Source: Deltaproteobacteria bacterium (GTDB lineage: Bacteria > Myxococcota_A > Polyangia > Polyangiales > Houyiibacteriaceae). From it: a stretch of DNA of 8,967 nucleotides. The notes beneath the pieces are model-generated. The model was not told where the DNA came from. It saw only the letters and a program-made list of their open reading frames with translations, and searched no databases. A program made the translations under genes and the position numbers. The stretch covers positions 1-8,967 of the forward strand of contig JAFDFW010000061.1 in NCBI GenBank assembly GCA_019309605.1, written 5' to 3'. Below, one piece after another: positions 1 through 7,130 of the stretch. Position 1 is the stretch's first letter. Every line of letters starts with the position of its first letter.

Positions 1-1
1 A

Positions 2-1282
<1,281 letters not shown>

Positions 1283-1291
<9 letters not shown>

Positions 1292-1313
1292 AATGCCTTC
1301 GGCACCACGGGGC
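1283..1313 (+). repeat. Palindromic intergenic element, copy 1
   Basis: Imperfect hairpin of about 31 bp. The outer arms are GCCCCGT (1283-1289) and ACGGGGC (1307-1313). The inner arms are TGCC (1294-1297) and GGCA (1301-1304), around a TTC loop. An AAAA/CC internal bulge lies between the two stems. Copy 3 at 7013-7042 matches it at 28 of 30 positions in the same orientation, and copy 2 at 1354-1383 is an inverted version. The element overlaps the end of lon and supplies its last codon and stop (CCG TAA). No T-tract follows, so it is not a textbook intrinsic terminator. A REP-like dispersed element or a 3'-end mRNA stabiliser fits better; function is inferred. Confidence 0.85.
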
Positions 1314-1318
1314 TCTGG

Positions 1319-1327
1319 CCCCGCAAA
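1319..1327 (+). repeat. Possible orphan half-element (CCCCGCAAA)
   Basis: CCCCGCAAA at 1319-1327 is the exact reverse complement of TTTGCGGGG at 1375-1383, the right arm of copy 2, and resembles the left arm of copy 1 (CCCCGTAAA). It has no matching right arm of its own. It may be a remnant of a further copy, or it may offer an alternative pairing partner for copy 2. Nine bases in a GC-rich gap is weak evidence. Confidence 0.35.
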
Positions 1328-1353
1328 ACACCGCCGAGCTTTGATGGGACGAA

Positions 1354-1383
1354 GCCCCGTGGTGCCAACGGCACTTTGCGGGG
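1354..1383 (-). repeat. Palindromic intergenic element, copy 2 (inverted)
   Basis: Outer arms are CCCCGT (1355-1360) and GCGGGG (1378-1383, one G-U wobble). Inner arms are GTGCC (1362-1366) and GGCAC (1370-1374), around an AAC loop. Compared with the reverse complement of copy 1, about 26 of 31 positions agree, including an identical 13-base start GCCCCGTGGTGCC. Several differences fall in the loop or bulge. The pair with copy 1, 40 bases apart, can fold either as two small hairpins or as one long one, like the paired REPs (BIMEs) of enterobacteria. The copy ends immediately before the putative -10 of gpsA. Confidence 0.8.
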
Positions 1384-1389
1384 TAGTCT
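1384..1389 (+). promoter_or_regulatory. Possible -10 box for gpsA
   Basis: TAGTCT ends six bases before the gpsA ATG (1396), a spacing that would start the transcript at or beside the start codon. There is no Shine-Dalgarno sequence upstream of this ATG, which fits leaderless translation. I see no convincing -35: the 17-nt position falls inside palindrome copy 2. The hexamer matches the consensus at only about three positions. Read-through from lon is the alternative. Confidence 0.3.
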
Positions 1390-1395
1390 CCACGC

Positions 1396-2406
1396 ATGGG
1401 TGAGATCAAGACTACGGTCCTGGGTGCGGGTTCGTGGGGCACCGCCCTGGCGAAGCTGCTTGCGGACCAGGGCTATCCGACTCGGCTTTGGGCGCGCCGC
1501 AAGGTGATGGCCGACGCGATTCGGGACGATGGCGAAAATCAGGCTTATCTGCCTGGGTTTCCGCTGCCGGACACGCTCGAAACCACGGCGGACCTGGAAT
1601 ACGCGCTCGACGGTAGCGACCTCATCGTTTCCGTGGTGCCGACCCACGGGTTACGCGAAGTGCTCAAAGACGCCGCGCCCTTGTTCGGCACGAAGGCTCC
1701 GATCGTCAGTGCCACCAAAGGCATCGAGGTCGACAGCCTCATGCTGGTTTCGGAGATCTTCGAAGACAACCTTCCCGAGTCACAGCACCGGCAACTGGCC
1801 TACCTGGGCGGTCCGAGCTTCGCAAAAGAGGTCGCCGCCTGCCTGCCAACTGCGGTCTCGGTCGCGGGACACGATGCGGACATAGTGGCCGCGGCGCAAA
1901 AGGCCTTCACGACGGAACGCTTCCGAGTCTACAGCACGGACGACGTCGTCGGCGTCGAGCTCGGTGGGGCACTCAAGAACGTCGTGGCCATCGCGGCGGG
2001 CATCGGGGACGGCCTCGGATTCGGACACAACACCCGCGCAGGGTTGATCACACGCGGACTCGCCGAGATCTCACGCCTCGCGATTGCGAAAGGCGCCAAC
2101 CCGCTCACGCTCGCAGGCCTGAGCGGAATGGGAGACCTCGTGCTCACTTGCACCGGAGACCTCTCTCGAAATCGCAACGTCGGCCTTCAAATTGGGCAAG
2201 GGAAGTCACTCAAGGAAATCCTGGGCAGCATGCAGATGGTCGCCGAAGGGGTGCGCACCGCGAAGAGTGCCAAGGCACTTTCCGAGCGCGACGGAGTCGA
2301 TATGCCGATCACGCATCAAGTCTACGCGATGCTCTACGAAGACAAGCCGCCCCTGAAGGCCGTGGGCGACCTGATGACCCGGCCGCTGCGGGCCGAGCGC
2401 GAGTAA
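1396..2406 (+). CDS. gpsA: NAD(P)H-dependent glycerol-3-phosphate dehydrogenase
   Basis: Cytosolic GpsA reduces dihydroxyacetone phosphate to sn-glycerol-3-phosphate, the backbone precursor of membrane phospholipids. The 336 residues are the normal family length. The N-terminal Rossmann fold carries GAGSWGTA (10-17) for NAD(P)H. It is followed by SVVPTHGLREVL (79-90), SATKGIE (105-111) and the GGPSFAKEVA motif (138-147). The C-terminal catalytic domain has GALKNVVAIAAGIGDG (191-206), whose K194 is the predicted catalytic lysine, then GHNTRAGLITRGLAE (210-224) and LAGLSGMGDLVLTCTGDLSRNR (239-260). The ATG at 1396 gives the canonical N-terminus immediately before the glycine motif; no Shine-Dalgarno is visible. 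It lies 104 bp after lon across the palindrome pair. Its stop (TAA 2404-2406) overlaps the ATG of the next gene by one base, so kinase translation is probably coupled to it. Identity is very secure. Confidence 0.97.
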   Translation: MGEIKTTVLGAGSWGTALAKLLADQGYPTRLWARRKVMADAIRDDGENQAYLPGFPLPDTLETTADLEYALDGSDLIVSVVPTHGLREVLKDAAPLFGTKAPIVSATKGIEVDSLMLVSEIFEDNLPESQHRQLAYLGGPSFAKEVAACLPTAVSVAGHDADIVAAAQKAFTTERFRVYSTDDVVGVELGGALKNVVAIAAGIGDGLGFGHNTRAGLITRGLAEISRLAIAKGANPLTLAGLSGMGDLVLTCTGDLSRNRNVGLQIGQGKSLKEILGSMQMVAEGVRTAKSAKALSERDGVDMPITHQVYAMLYEDKPPLKAVGDLMTRPLRAERE

Positions 2407-3944
2407 TGGAAGGCGGACGCTTTCGACTGGTCTACTTGATCCTCGTTCCCGCGATCCTCGTTGCCGCCGGAATCCTCGGTTACTACACATTTCTCTCTGC
2501 GCGCGAGCATACCGAACTCGGCGAGCAGACCATCGCCCGATCGTTGCTGTCGGTAGCTCAACAACGCGTCGAGCGCATCGAAGGCTACATCGACATCGCG
2601 GACCACACGGTCTTTCGCCTCGTCGATCCGAACGACTCGAGCACGATCGACACGGTTTGGCTGCCCCAAGCGGCGGCCCAGACCCCGAGCGTGACGTCGG
2701 TTCTGTTGATCGACCAGGACGGAAACCTCATCCAGTGGGCGAGCCGGCAAGATAAGAAGGCGCGCAGAGCGTTTCTGCGCGTGTTCCGGCAACATCTCGT
2801 AAAATCCCTCGAGCTGGACGCCCTGGATCCCGGCCTGCTTCGCCACGTCCACGAACAAATCGACGATCAGAGTTACCTCCTGTCGTACAAGGCCTACGCA
2901 ACGCTCGCGGGCCAGATTACGTACATCGTCGCGCATCACGACACGCGGTACTTGGTCGAGGAAGTGTTCCCGATGATGTTCGCTTCCGGAGAGACGAGTC
3001 CGCTCTGCGACATCGTCGACGAAAGCAACCAACTGGTGTTCGGTCCCGATCTCTCCGAAGCCGGCGTGTATACGGTCCACCACCGTTTCCCCACCACGCT
3101 ATACCGATGGCGCCTGCAGGTAGCGCCGCGTCAGGCCGAGCGCCTTCAAGCGCGGGGACGCTCTCGTATACGCGGCGAGGGGGCCCTGCCCTTGATGTCG
3201 TTTGCGATCATCCTGCTCAGCGCCATTTTCTTCATCTACGCCGCGGAGAAGGAGCGACGCCTCAACCAACTGAAGAGCGAGCTGATGGCCAATGTGTCCC
3301 ACGAGCTCAAGACGCCCCTCTCGGTCGTTCGGATGTTCGCCGACATGCTCCGCTCAGGTCGTGTGCCGAGCGACGAGCGCAAGGTCGAATATCTGGACAT
3401 CATTTGCCGGGAGTCCGAGCGCCTCACGTCACTAATCGACAACATGCTGGATTTCTCCGCGCTCGAAGGTGGCAGGGGGCCGTATCGGTTGAGGCGGGGA
3501 GACCTCGGAGCGGCTGTCGACCGCGCACTCGATGCGTTCCGCTACCGTAGTGAGCAGGACGGCGTCGAGATTCAGCTGCAGAGGTCAGACGAGCTTCCGC
3601 CCGTGCTGATCGACCAGGAAGCGATCGCGCTCGCAGTGATCAACTTGCTGGACAACGCCGTGAAGTACGGCGACCAGACGCCGGTCGAGCTCGAGCTCAC
3701 AGTCAAACGCCATTCGGTGGACGTCGCGGTCCGTGACCACGGACCCGGGTTTCCGGCCGACTCACTCCGTCGCGTGTTCGAGCGATTCTATCGAGGACCC
3801 CACACCAGCCCAACTCGGGGCTCGGGGATTGGGCTATCGTTGGTCAAGAACATCGCCCAGGCCCACGGGGGGCGAGCCTGGGCCAAGAACGCGGCCGGGG
3901 GCGGCGCCATCGTCGGCTTCTCAATTCCCATTGCGTCTAGCTGA
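2406..3944 (+). CDS. Membrane sensor histidine kinase (Cache-like sensor, HisKA-HATPase_c)
   Basis: This 512-residue inner-membrane kinase should autophosphorylate on histidine and pass the phosphate to the regulator encoded next. TM1 is at about 8-30 and TM2 at about 260-279. The roughly 230-residue extracytoplasmic segment between them looks like a double-Cache sensor: it contains SVLLIDQDGNLI, typical of Cache domains, and a second half with CDIVDESNQLVFG; the ligand is unknown. The H-box is ANVSHELKTPLS with H299, the N-box is INLLDNAVKYG with N417, G1 is DHGPGF (444-449), the F-box is VFERFYRG, and G2 is GSGIGLSL (472-479). All are intact. Only about 19 residues separate TM2 from H299, so there is no room for a HAMP domain. 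I chose the ATG at 2406 (TAATG overlap with gpsA) because it places TM1 right at the N-terminus. An open frame back to 2148 exists but only overlaps gpsA out of frame. Class is certain; the signal is not known. Confidence 0.93.
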   Translation: MEGGRFRLVYLILVPAILVAAGILGYYTFLSAREHTELGEQTIARSLLSVAQQRVERIEGYIDIADHTVFRLVDPNDSSTIDTVWLPQAAAQTPSVTSVLLIDQDGNLIQWASRQDKKARRAFLRVFRQHLVKSLELDALDPGLLRHVHEQIDDQSYLLSYKAYATLAGQITYIVAHHDTRYLVEEVFPMMFASGETSPLCDIVDESNQLVFGPDLSEAGVYTVHHRFPTTLYRWRLQVAPRQAERLQARGRSRIRGEGALPLMSFAIILLSAIFFIYAAEKERRLNQLKSELMANVSHELKTPLSVVRMFADMLRSGRVPSDERKVEYLDIICRESERLTSLIDNMLDFSALEGGRGPYRLRRGDLGAAVDRALDAFRYRSEQDGVEIQLQRSDELPPVLIDQEAIALAVINLLDNAVKYGDQTPVELELTVKRHSVDVAVRDHGPGFPADSLRRVFERFYRGPHTSPTRGSGIGLSLVKNIAQAHGGRAWAKNAAGGGAIVGFSIPIASS

Positions 3945-3964
3945 GCGGCGCGTCTTTGCCGCTC
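3943..3964. promoter_or_regulatory. Inverted repeat in the kinase-regulator gap
   Basis: GAGCGGC (3943-3949) and GCCGCTC (3958-3964) are perfect 7-bp arms around an 8-base spacer. The left arm overlaps the kinase TGA stop, and the right arm overlaps the proposed -35 (3956-3961). It could be an operator for autoregulation or a short attenuating hairpin. No T-tract follows, so a terminator is unlikely. A 7-bp palindrome in GC-rich DNA can occur by chance. Confidence 0.4.
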
Positions 3965-3984
3965 CACCCGAGTGAGGCTATCTT
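3956..3984 (+). promoter_or_regulatory. Sigma-70-type promoter for the response regulator
   Basis: The -35 is TTGCCG (3956-3961), followed by a 17-base spacer and the -10 TATCTT (3979-3984). The -35 matches the consensus at four of six positions, the -10 at four of six, and the spacing is ideal. Transcription would start near 3991-3992, on or beside the ATG at 3992, giving a leaderless mRNA; no Shine-Dalgarno precedes that ATG. The 47-base gap is the longest inside an otherwise tight gpsA-to-helicase cluster. Confidence 0.6.
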
Positions 3985-3991
3985 CGCGACG

Positions 3992-4687
3992 ATGCCAGAA
4001 GACGAACGCGGAATTCTGCTCGTCGAGGATGATCCGGCTCTCGCGCTCGGCCTCTCCGACAGCCTGAGGTTCGAGGGGTACCGGGTCGTTCACACCGCCA
4101 AGGGCGAAGAGGCGATTGAGCTAGCGGCTTCCGAAGACATCGGTTGCGTGATCCTCGACCTGATGCTGCCCGACATCAACGGCTATCAGGTCTGCGAAAC
4201 GATCCGCAAGACGGACCCGATCTTGCCGATCCTCATGCTCACGGCGCGGGGCCAGGAGTCGGACAAGATCCGCGGCCTCGAAGCAGGCGCCGACGACTAC
4301 GTCACCAAGCCTTTCGCCATTGGTGAGCTGGTCGCGCGCATCCGCGCACTATTCCGGCGCGCGGGGCGCTCAGTGCGGCCTTCCCAGGCAGAGATCCGCA
4401 TCGGCGACATCAACGTCGAGACCGGCTCCCAGACCTTGACCCAGGGCTCCGAGACGATGCATTTGTCGTTTTACGAGGTCGAACTCTTGAAGTTCCTGTG
4501 GGAGCGCCAGGGCGAGCCGGTCTCACGAGACGAAATCCTCGAAAAAATCTGGGGCCTCGAAGCCGGCCCGAACAACCGCACCGTCGACAACTTCGTCGTC
4601 AAGCTGCGGCGCAAAATCGAACCCAAGCCCGACCGCCCCGTGCATATCCTCACGGTCTACGGCATCGGGTATAAGCTCGTCTGTTGA
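3992..4687 (+). CDS. OmpR/PhoB-family response regulator
   Basis: This is a cytoplasmic DNA-binding regulator of 231 residues, the partner of the upstream kinase. The N-terminal receiver domain (about 7-120) has the acidic pair in LLVEDDPA (D13/D14), the phosphoacceptor D56 in VILDLMLPD, the switch T84 in LMLTARG and the invariant K106 in DDYVTKPF. The C-terminal winged helix (about 138-231) carries MHLSFYEVELLKFLWERQG, SRDEILEKIWG, the recognition helix NRTVDNFVVKLRRKIEP and the wing YGIGYKL, the usual OmpR/PhoB order. The ATG at 3992 starts the protein eight residues before the first receiver strand, as is normal. A TTG at 3956 would add 12 residues and would destroy the apparent promoter by placing the -35 in the coding region. 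The TGA stop lies four bases before the next small gene. Target genes are unknown. Confidence 0.96.
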   Translation: MPEDERGILLVEDDPALALGLSDSLRFEGYRVVHTAKGEEAIELAASEDIGCVILDLMLPDINGYQVCETIRKTDPILPILMLTARGQESDKIRGLEAGADDYVTKPFAIGELVARIRALFRRAGRSVRPSQAEIRIGDINVETGSQTLTQGSETMHLSFYEVELLKFLWERQGEPVSRDEILEKIWGLEAGPNNRTVDNFVVKLRRKIEPKPDRPVHILTVYGIGYKLVC

Positions 4688-4691
4688 TTGG

Positions 4692-4832
4692 ATGGGAACC
4701 GGGGTCACCACATTCCTTTGGTATGGGCTGTGCGGCGGCATCGTTGCGCTCACGATCGTCGTGGGTATGGGCCTTTTCATGTGGGGAACTCACCGTGAGA
4801 AGCGAAATCACCGGAAACTGCCGCCGTCTTGA
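4692..4832 (+). CDS. Small single-span membrane protein (46 aa), unknown function
   Basis: This is a short open frame of 46 codons. It starts at an ATG four bases after the response-regulator stop and ends at the TGA at 4830-4832. The product has an uncharged N-terminus and one strongly hydrophobic stretch (about 8-31, FLWYGLCGGIVALTIVV onwards). A highly basic tail follows (HREKRNHRK at 34-42), ending in LPPS. By the positive-inside rule the tail should be cytoplasmic, with the N-terminus outside. About 69% of codons end in G or C, as expected for a real gene here. No Shine-Dalgarno is seen, so translation would depend on coupling to the regulator. I do not recognise the family. It could be a small membrane modulator of the kinase or a partner of the next membrane protein, but this is inference from position only. 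Confidence 0.6.
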   Translation: MGTGVTTFLWYGLCGGIVALTIVVGMGLFMWGTHREKRNHRKLPPS

Positions 4833-4887
4833 CCTGATGCAGGCCGGTCGTTACAACCAAGCCGCTTGCGAGCAAATGGAGCTGGAC

Positions 4888-4893
4888 GAGGAG
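4888..4893 (+). promoter_or_regulatory. Shine-Dalgarno that decides the TTG start of the 151-aa protein
   Basis: GAGGAG, followed by a five-base spacer, precedes the TTG at 4899-4901. It is the clearest ribosome binding site in the window. It favours 4899 over the upstream in-frame TTG at 4866, which has no such site. Confidence 0.6.
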
Positions 4894-4898
4894 AGTCT

Positions 4899-5354
4899 TT
4901 GCCGCGAAAAGAACAACGAGGCGGCCTTGGCCGCCGGCTGGCAATAGGCATCTACTCAATTGCCTTGGCCTACTTGGTCATCGTGGGCTTCGCCTCGGTC
5001 ATTCCGCAGGTTTTCTGGCCTGAAAGCGATGACTCGTTCGACCTCGACTGCCCCGATGGCCTGCAACTCCTCCGGCATGAGGTCGATGAGCTGCGGCTGG
5101 CGTACCTGGCGACCAACGAAACCGACCCTTCGGAACTCCGAGTCGCCCTCGAATCTTGGGATCTTCGTCTAAACGCGCTGGCCAAACGGTGCGAAGAGGA
5201 CCAAGTACTCTTGCTCAATCAATACCGACACCGTGTCGAGCTCGGCCTCGAGAGGTACATGCGTGAAGACGCGCCTCTCGCTAATCGCGTCACCGAGGCG
5301 CTGGGCTCGAAAGCGGAACCCCAATCACCCGAGACACCGGAGCCCACTCCATGA
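4899..5354 (+). CDS. Membrane-anchored protein of unknown function (151 aa)
   Basis: I do not recognise this protein. Starting at TTG 4899 it has a basic N-terminus (MPRKEQRGGLGRR), one transmembrane segment (about 14-36), and a soluble domain of about 110 residues predicted outside the membrane by the positive-inside rule. That domain is rich in charged helices (HEVDELRLAYLA, LRVALESWDLRLNALAKRCEED, LNQYRHRVELGLERYMRE) and has two cysteines (C51, C98) that might form a disulfide. It ends in a Pro/Glu-rich tail (PQSPETPEPTP). An upstream TTG at 4866 would add 11 residues but lacks a ribosome binding site. It lies 66 bp after the 46-aa membrane gene, and its stop overlaps the helicase start by four bases (ATGA). 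That indicates co-transcription and translational coupling with the helicase. Being a real gene is likely; its function cannot be called. Confidence 0.8.
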   Translation: MPRKEQRGGLGRRLAIGIYSIALAYLVIVGFASVIPQVFWPESDDSFDLDCPDGLQLLRHEVDELRLAYLATNETDPSELRVALESWDLRLNALAKRCEEDQVLLLNQYRHRVELGLERYMREDAPLANRVTEALGSKAEPQSPETPEPTP

Positions 5355-7012
5355 CCGAGACGCCCGAACCCGAAGAGGAAGGCGCCCAGACATTCGCCGA
5401 TCTTGGCATACGTGCCGACGTGCTCGAAGCCATCGAAGAGATGGGTTGGGAGACACCAACTCCCGTACAGCGCGACTCCTACCCGCTTGCCATCGCAGGG
5501 CATGACATCATCGTTCAATCTCGAACCGGCACCGGCAAAACGGGCGCGTTCGGGATTCCGCTGGTCGATGGACTGCTCTCGGACGATGGGGACGAGCAGG
5601 CACTGGTGCTAGCGCCAACAAGAGAGCTCGCGCTTCAGAGCGCGCGTGAAATCGCCAAGCTGGGCGCCCGTCGCGGCATCGACACCGTCGCCGTCTATGG
5701 CGGCGCTTCGTTGGAGCAGCAAGTTCAGGCCCTCGAGAAAGGCGCGCGCGTAATCAGCGGAACGCCTGGACGCGTGCTCGATCACCTCAAGCGTGGGACG
5801 ATGAAAGCATCGCGACTGCGCGTCTTGGTGCTCGACGAAGCGGACGAGATGCTGTCGATGGGCTTCGCCAAAGAGCTCCACGCAATCATCGAACTGCTCC
5901 CCAAAAAGCGTCAGACCCTACTCTTTTCGGCAACCGTCGACCGAGCGATCAAGCGTGTCGCTGAAAAGCACATGACCGACCCGCAGTTCCTCGGGCTCTC
6001 CGGAGACCACGTAGGCGCCCTCGGCATCGAGCATTTCGTCTACATGGTGAGTGGCGTCGGGCGCGTAGCGAACCTGATGACAGTTCTAGACACGGAAGAC
6101 CCGGAGAGCGCGCTCATCTTCTGCAATACGAAAGCCGAAACCGAACAGGTCTCGGCTGCTTTACAGCGTGCGGGCTTCAATGCCGAGTGGTTGAACGGTG
6201 ACCGGCCGCAACGCGAGCGAGAGGAAGTGCTTGGGCGTGTGCGCCGCGAGGAGCTTCGGTTCTTGGTGGCAACCGACGTCGCGTCACGCGGTATCGACGT
6301 GTCGCACCTCACGCACGTCATCAACTTCTCCCTCCCGGTCAACGTCGAGCAATACGTTCACCGCACCGGGCGAACCGGACGCGCGGGACGAACCGGCACT
6401 GCGATCACGCTCGTTGACCCGACCGAGCTCGGCATCCTCTACTACCTCCGACTGCAGTACCGAATCTTCCCCGTGGAGAGAACGCTCCCAAGTGAGGGCG
6501 AGCATCGGACCCGGCAAGAGGCCGACCGGATCGCAATGATCGACGCGGCTTACCCCAAGGTTCCGACCGAGAGCGAGCTCGCGCTGGTGCGACGCTTCAT
6601 GACTCACGTGGACGCGGAGCGGATGCTCGCGGGCTTACTGGGTGCCTTTTTCGGGGCCGAGACGGAAGACGTCGACAAGGTTGCCGCGTCTCGGCGGCGG
6701 CGCGGCAAGGAGCACGTCGACGCCCACAGCACCGCCAATGGCAATGGGCAGGAGCCGGCGCCCGAAGAGGCCCCAACGGCGACGCTGTATGTAAACGTAG
6801 GTCGCCGCGACGAGCTCAAGGCCTCCGAGTTGGGCCGCCTCCTGCGAGACCGTACGGGCCTGAAGCGTAACGAAATCGGTCGTATACGAGTGCGCGACAA
6901 GCACGCTCTGGTCGACGTTCCAGAGGACCGAGCCCAGGAGGTCATCGAGTCGATGGCGGGCGCTGTACTGAAAGACCGGGAGCTCGAAATCGAGCTGGCG
7001 AAGAGCGACTGA
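5351..7012 (+). CDS. deaD: DEAD-box ATP-dependent RNA helicase (DeaD/CsdA-like) with DbpA-type RNA-binding tail
   Basis: This cytoplasmic helicase unwinds short RNA duplexes and typically acts in ribosome assembly, mRNA turnover and cold adaptation. It has 553 residues. The motifs run in order: Q motif FADLGI...PTPVQ (15-40), motif I SRTGTGKT (57-64), Ia PTRELA (89-94), GG (117-118), Ib TPGR (138-141), II DEAD (162-165), III SAT (193-195), IV IFCNT (256-260), V ATDVASRGIDV (307-317) and VI HRTGRTGRAG (337-346). After the core comes a helical region, then a disordered stretch (about 436-477) including a basic SRRRRGK. A final domain (about 478-550, TLYVNVGRRDELKASELGRLL onwards) resembles the DbpA RNA-binding fold. 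The ATG at 5351 has GGAG eight bases upstream and overlaps the previous stop. The TGA is followed at once by palindrome copy 3. DeaD versus a lineage-specific paralogue is not settled, but the enzyme class is certain. Confidence 0.95.
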   Translation: MTETPEPEEEGAQTFADLGIRADVLEAIEEMGWETPTPVQRDSYPLAIAGHDIIVQSRTGTGKTGAFGIPLVDGLLSDDGDEQALVLAPTRELALQSAREIAKLGARRGIDTVAVYGGASLEQQVQALEKGARVISGTPGRVLDHLKRGTMKASRLRVLVLDEADEMLSMGFAKELHAIIELLPKKRQTLLFSATVDRAIKRVAEKHMTDPQFLGLSGDHVGALGIEHFVYMVSGVGRVANLMTVLDTEDPESALIFCNTKAETEQVSAALQRAGFNAEWLNGDRPQREREEVLGRVRREELRFLVATDVASRGIDVSHLTHVINFSLPVNVEQYVHRTGRTGRAGRTGTAITLVDPTELGILYYLRLQYRIFPVERTLPSEGEHRTRQEADRIAMIDAAYPKVPTESELALVRRFMTHVDAERMLAGLLGAFFGAETEDVDKVAASRRRRGKEHVDAHSTANGNGQEPAPEEAPTATLYVNVGRRDELKASELGRLLRDRTGLKRNEIGRIRVRDKHALVDVPEDRAQEVIESMAGAVLKDRELEIELAKSD

Positions 7013-7042
7013 CCCCGTAAAATGCCTGCGGCATCACGGGGC
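7013..7042 (+). repeat. Palindromic intergenic element, copy 3
   Basis: Outer arms are CCCCGT (7013-7018) and ACGGGG (7036-7041). Inner arms are TGCC (7023-7026) and GGCA (7030-7033), around a TGC loop. It agrees with copy 1 at 28 of 30 positions; one difference lies in the loop and one in the bulge, so both stems are fully conserved. It begins at the base after the helicase stop codon. No T-tract follows. Conservation of stems over loop suggests the folded form matters. Confidence 0.85.
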
Positions 7043-7043
7043 G

Positions 7044-7082
7044 GGCCCCAGAGGATGCCTGCGAGAGGGCGGGGGCGGGGCC
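7044..7082. repeat. GC-rich inverted repeat next to copy 3, possibly a decayed copy
   Basis: GGCCCC (7044-7049) pairs with GGGGCC (7077-7082). Between them, ATGCCTGCG (7055-7063) repeats nine bases of copy 3 (7022-7030). The spacing of CCCC, TGCC and TGC echoes the element, suggesting a degenerate tandem copy. The right half is a G-rich run (GGGCGGGGGCGGGG) that could also form a G-quadruplex on the + strand. The strong outer pairing might support transcription termination, but there is no U-tract after it. Confidence 0.4.
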
Positions 7083-7089
7083 TCCAAAT

Positions 7090-7119
7090 TTGGGGACTGG
7101 TGCCCCGGTCGTCTATCTT
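7090..7119 (+). promoter_or_regulatory. Probable promoter of the pseudokinase gene
   Basis: The -10 is TATCTT (7114-7119), identical to the -10 proposed for the response regulator. Eighteen bases upstream is a weak -35, TTGGGG (7090-7095). Transcription would begin near 7126, leaving about five leader bases before the ATG at 7131. No Shine-Dalgarno is present, and an in-frame TAG sits directly before the ATG. The palindromes upstream would separate this unit from the helicase. Confidence 0.45.
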
Positions 7120-7130
7120 GATCTGCGTAG

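Noticed and set aside
1292..1402. Short frames starting at the ATG inside the palindromes (1292 and 7022), giving similar MP-Ala/Ser-Arg-Gly peptides
   Set aside because: The resemblance comes from the DNA repeat itself and does not extend past it. There is no ribosome binding site.
2148..2405. 86-codon upstream extension of the histidine kinase frame
   Set aside because: It overlaps conserved gpsA sequence in another frame, is low-complexity and charged, and would push TM1 deep into the protein. The TAATG start at 2406 is better.
2334..3083. 249-residue - strand open frame opposite the kinase sensor domain
   Set aside because: It is a shadow of the kinase; it shows no domain and lies entirely opposite coding sequence with normal codon bias.
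3956..3991. TTG start adding 12 residues to the response regulator
   Set aside because: It would put the apparent promoter inside the gene, has no ribosome binding site, and the receiver fold needs no such extension.
4837..4947. 36-codon open frame (MQAGRYNQAAC...) between the two small membrane genes
   Set aside because: It has no Shine-Dalgarno and overlaps the well-supported start region of the 151-aa gene in another frame; codon content is uninformative. Bases 4833-4898 are best called a short leader.
6981..6996. AGCTCGA/TCGAGCT inverted repeat near the helicase 3' end
   Set aside because: It arises from the repeated Glu-Leu coding (ELEIEL) and has a 2-base loop; no regulatory role is indicated.
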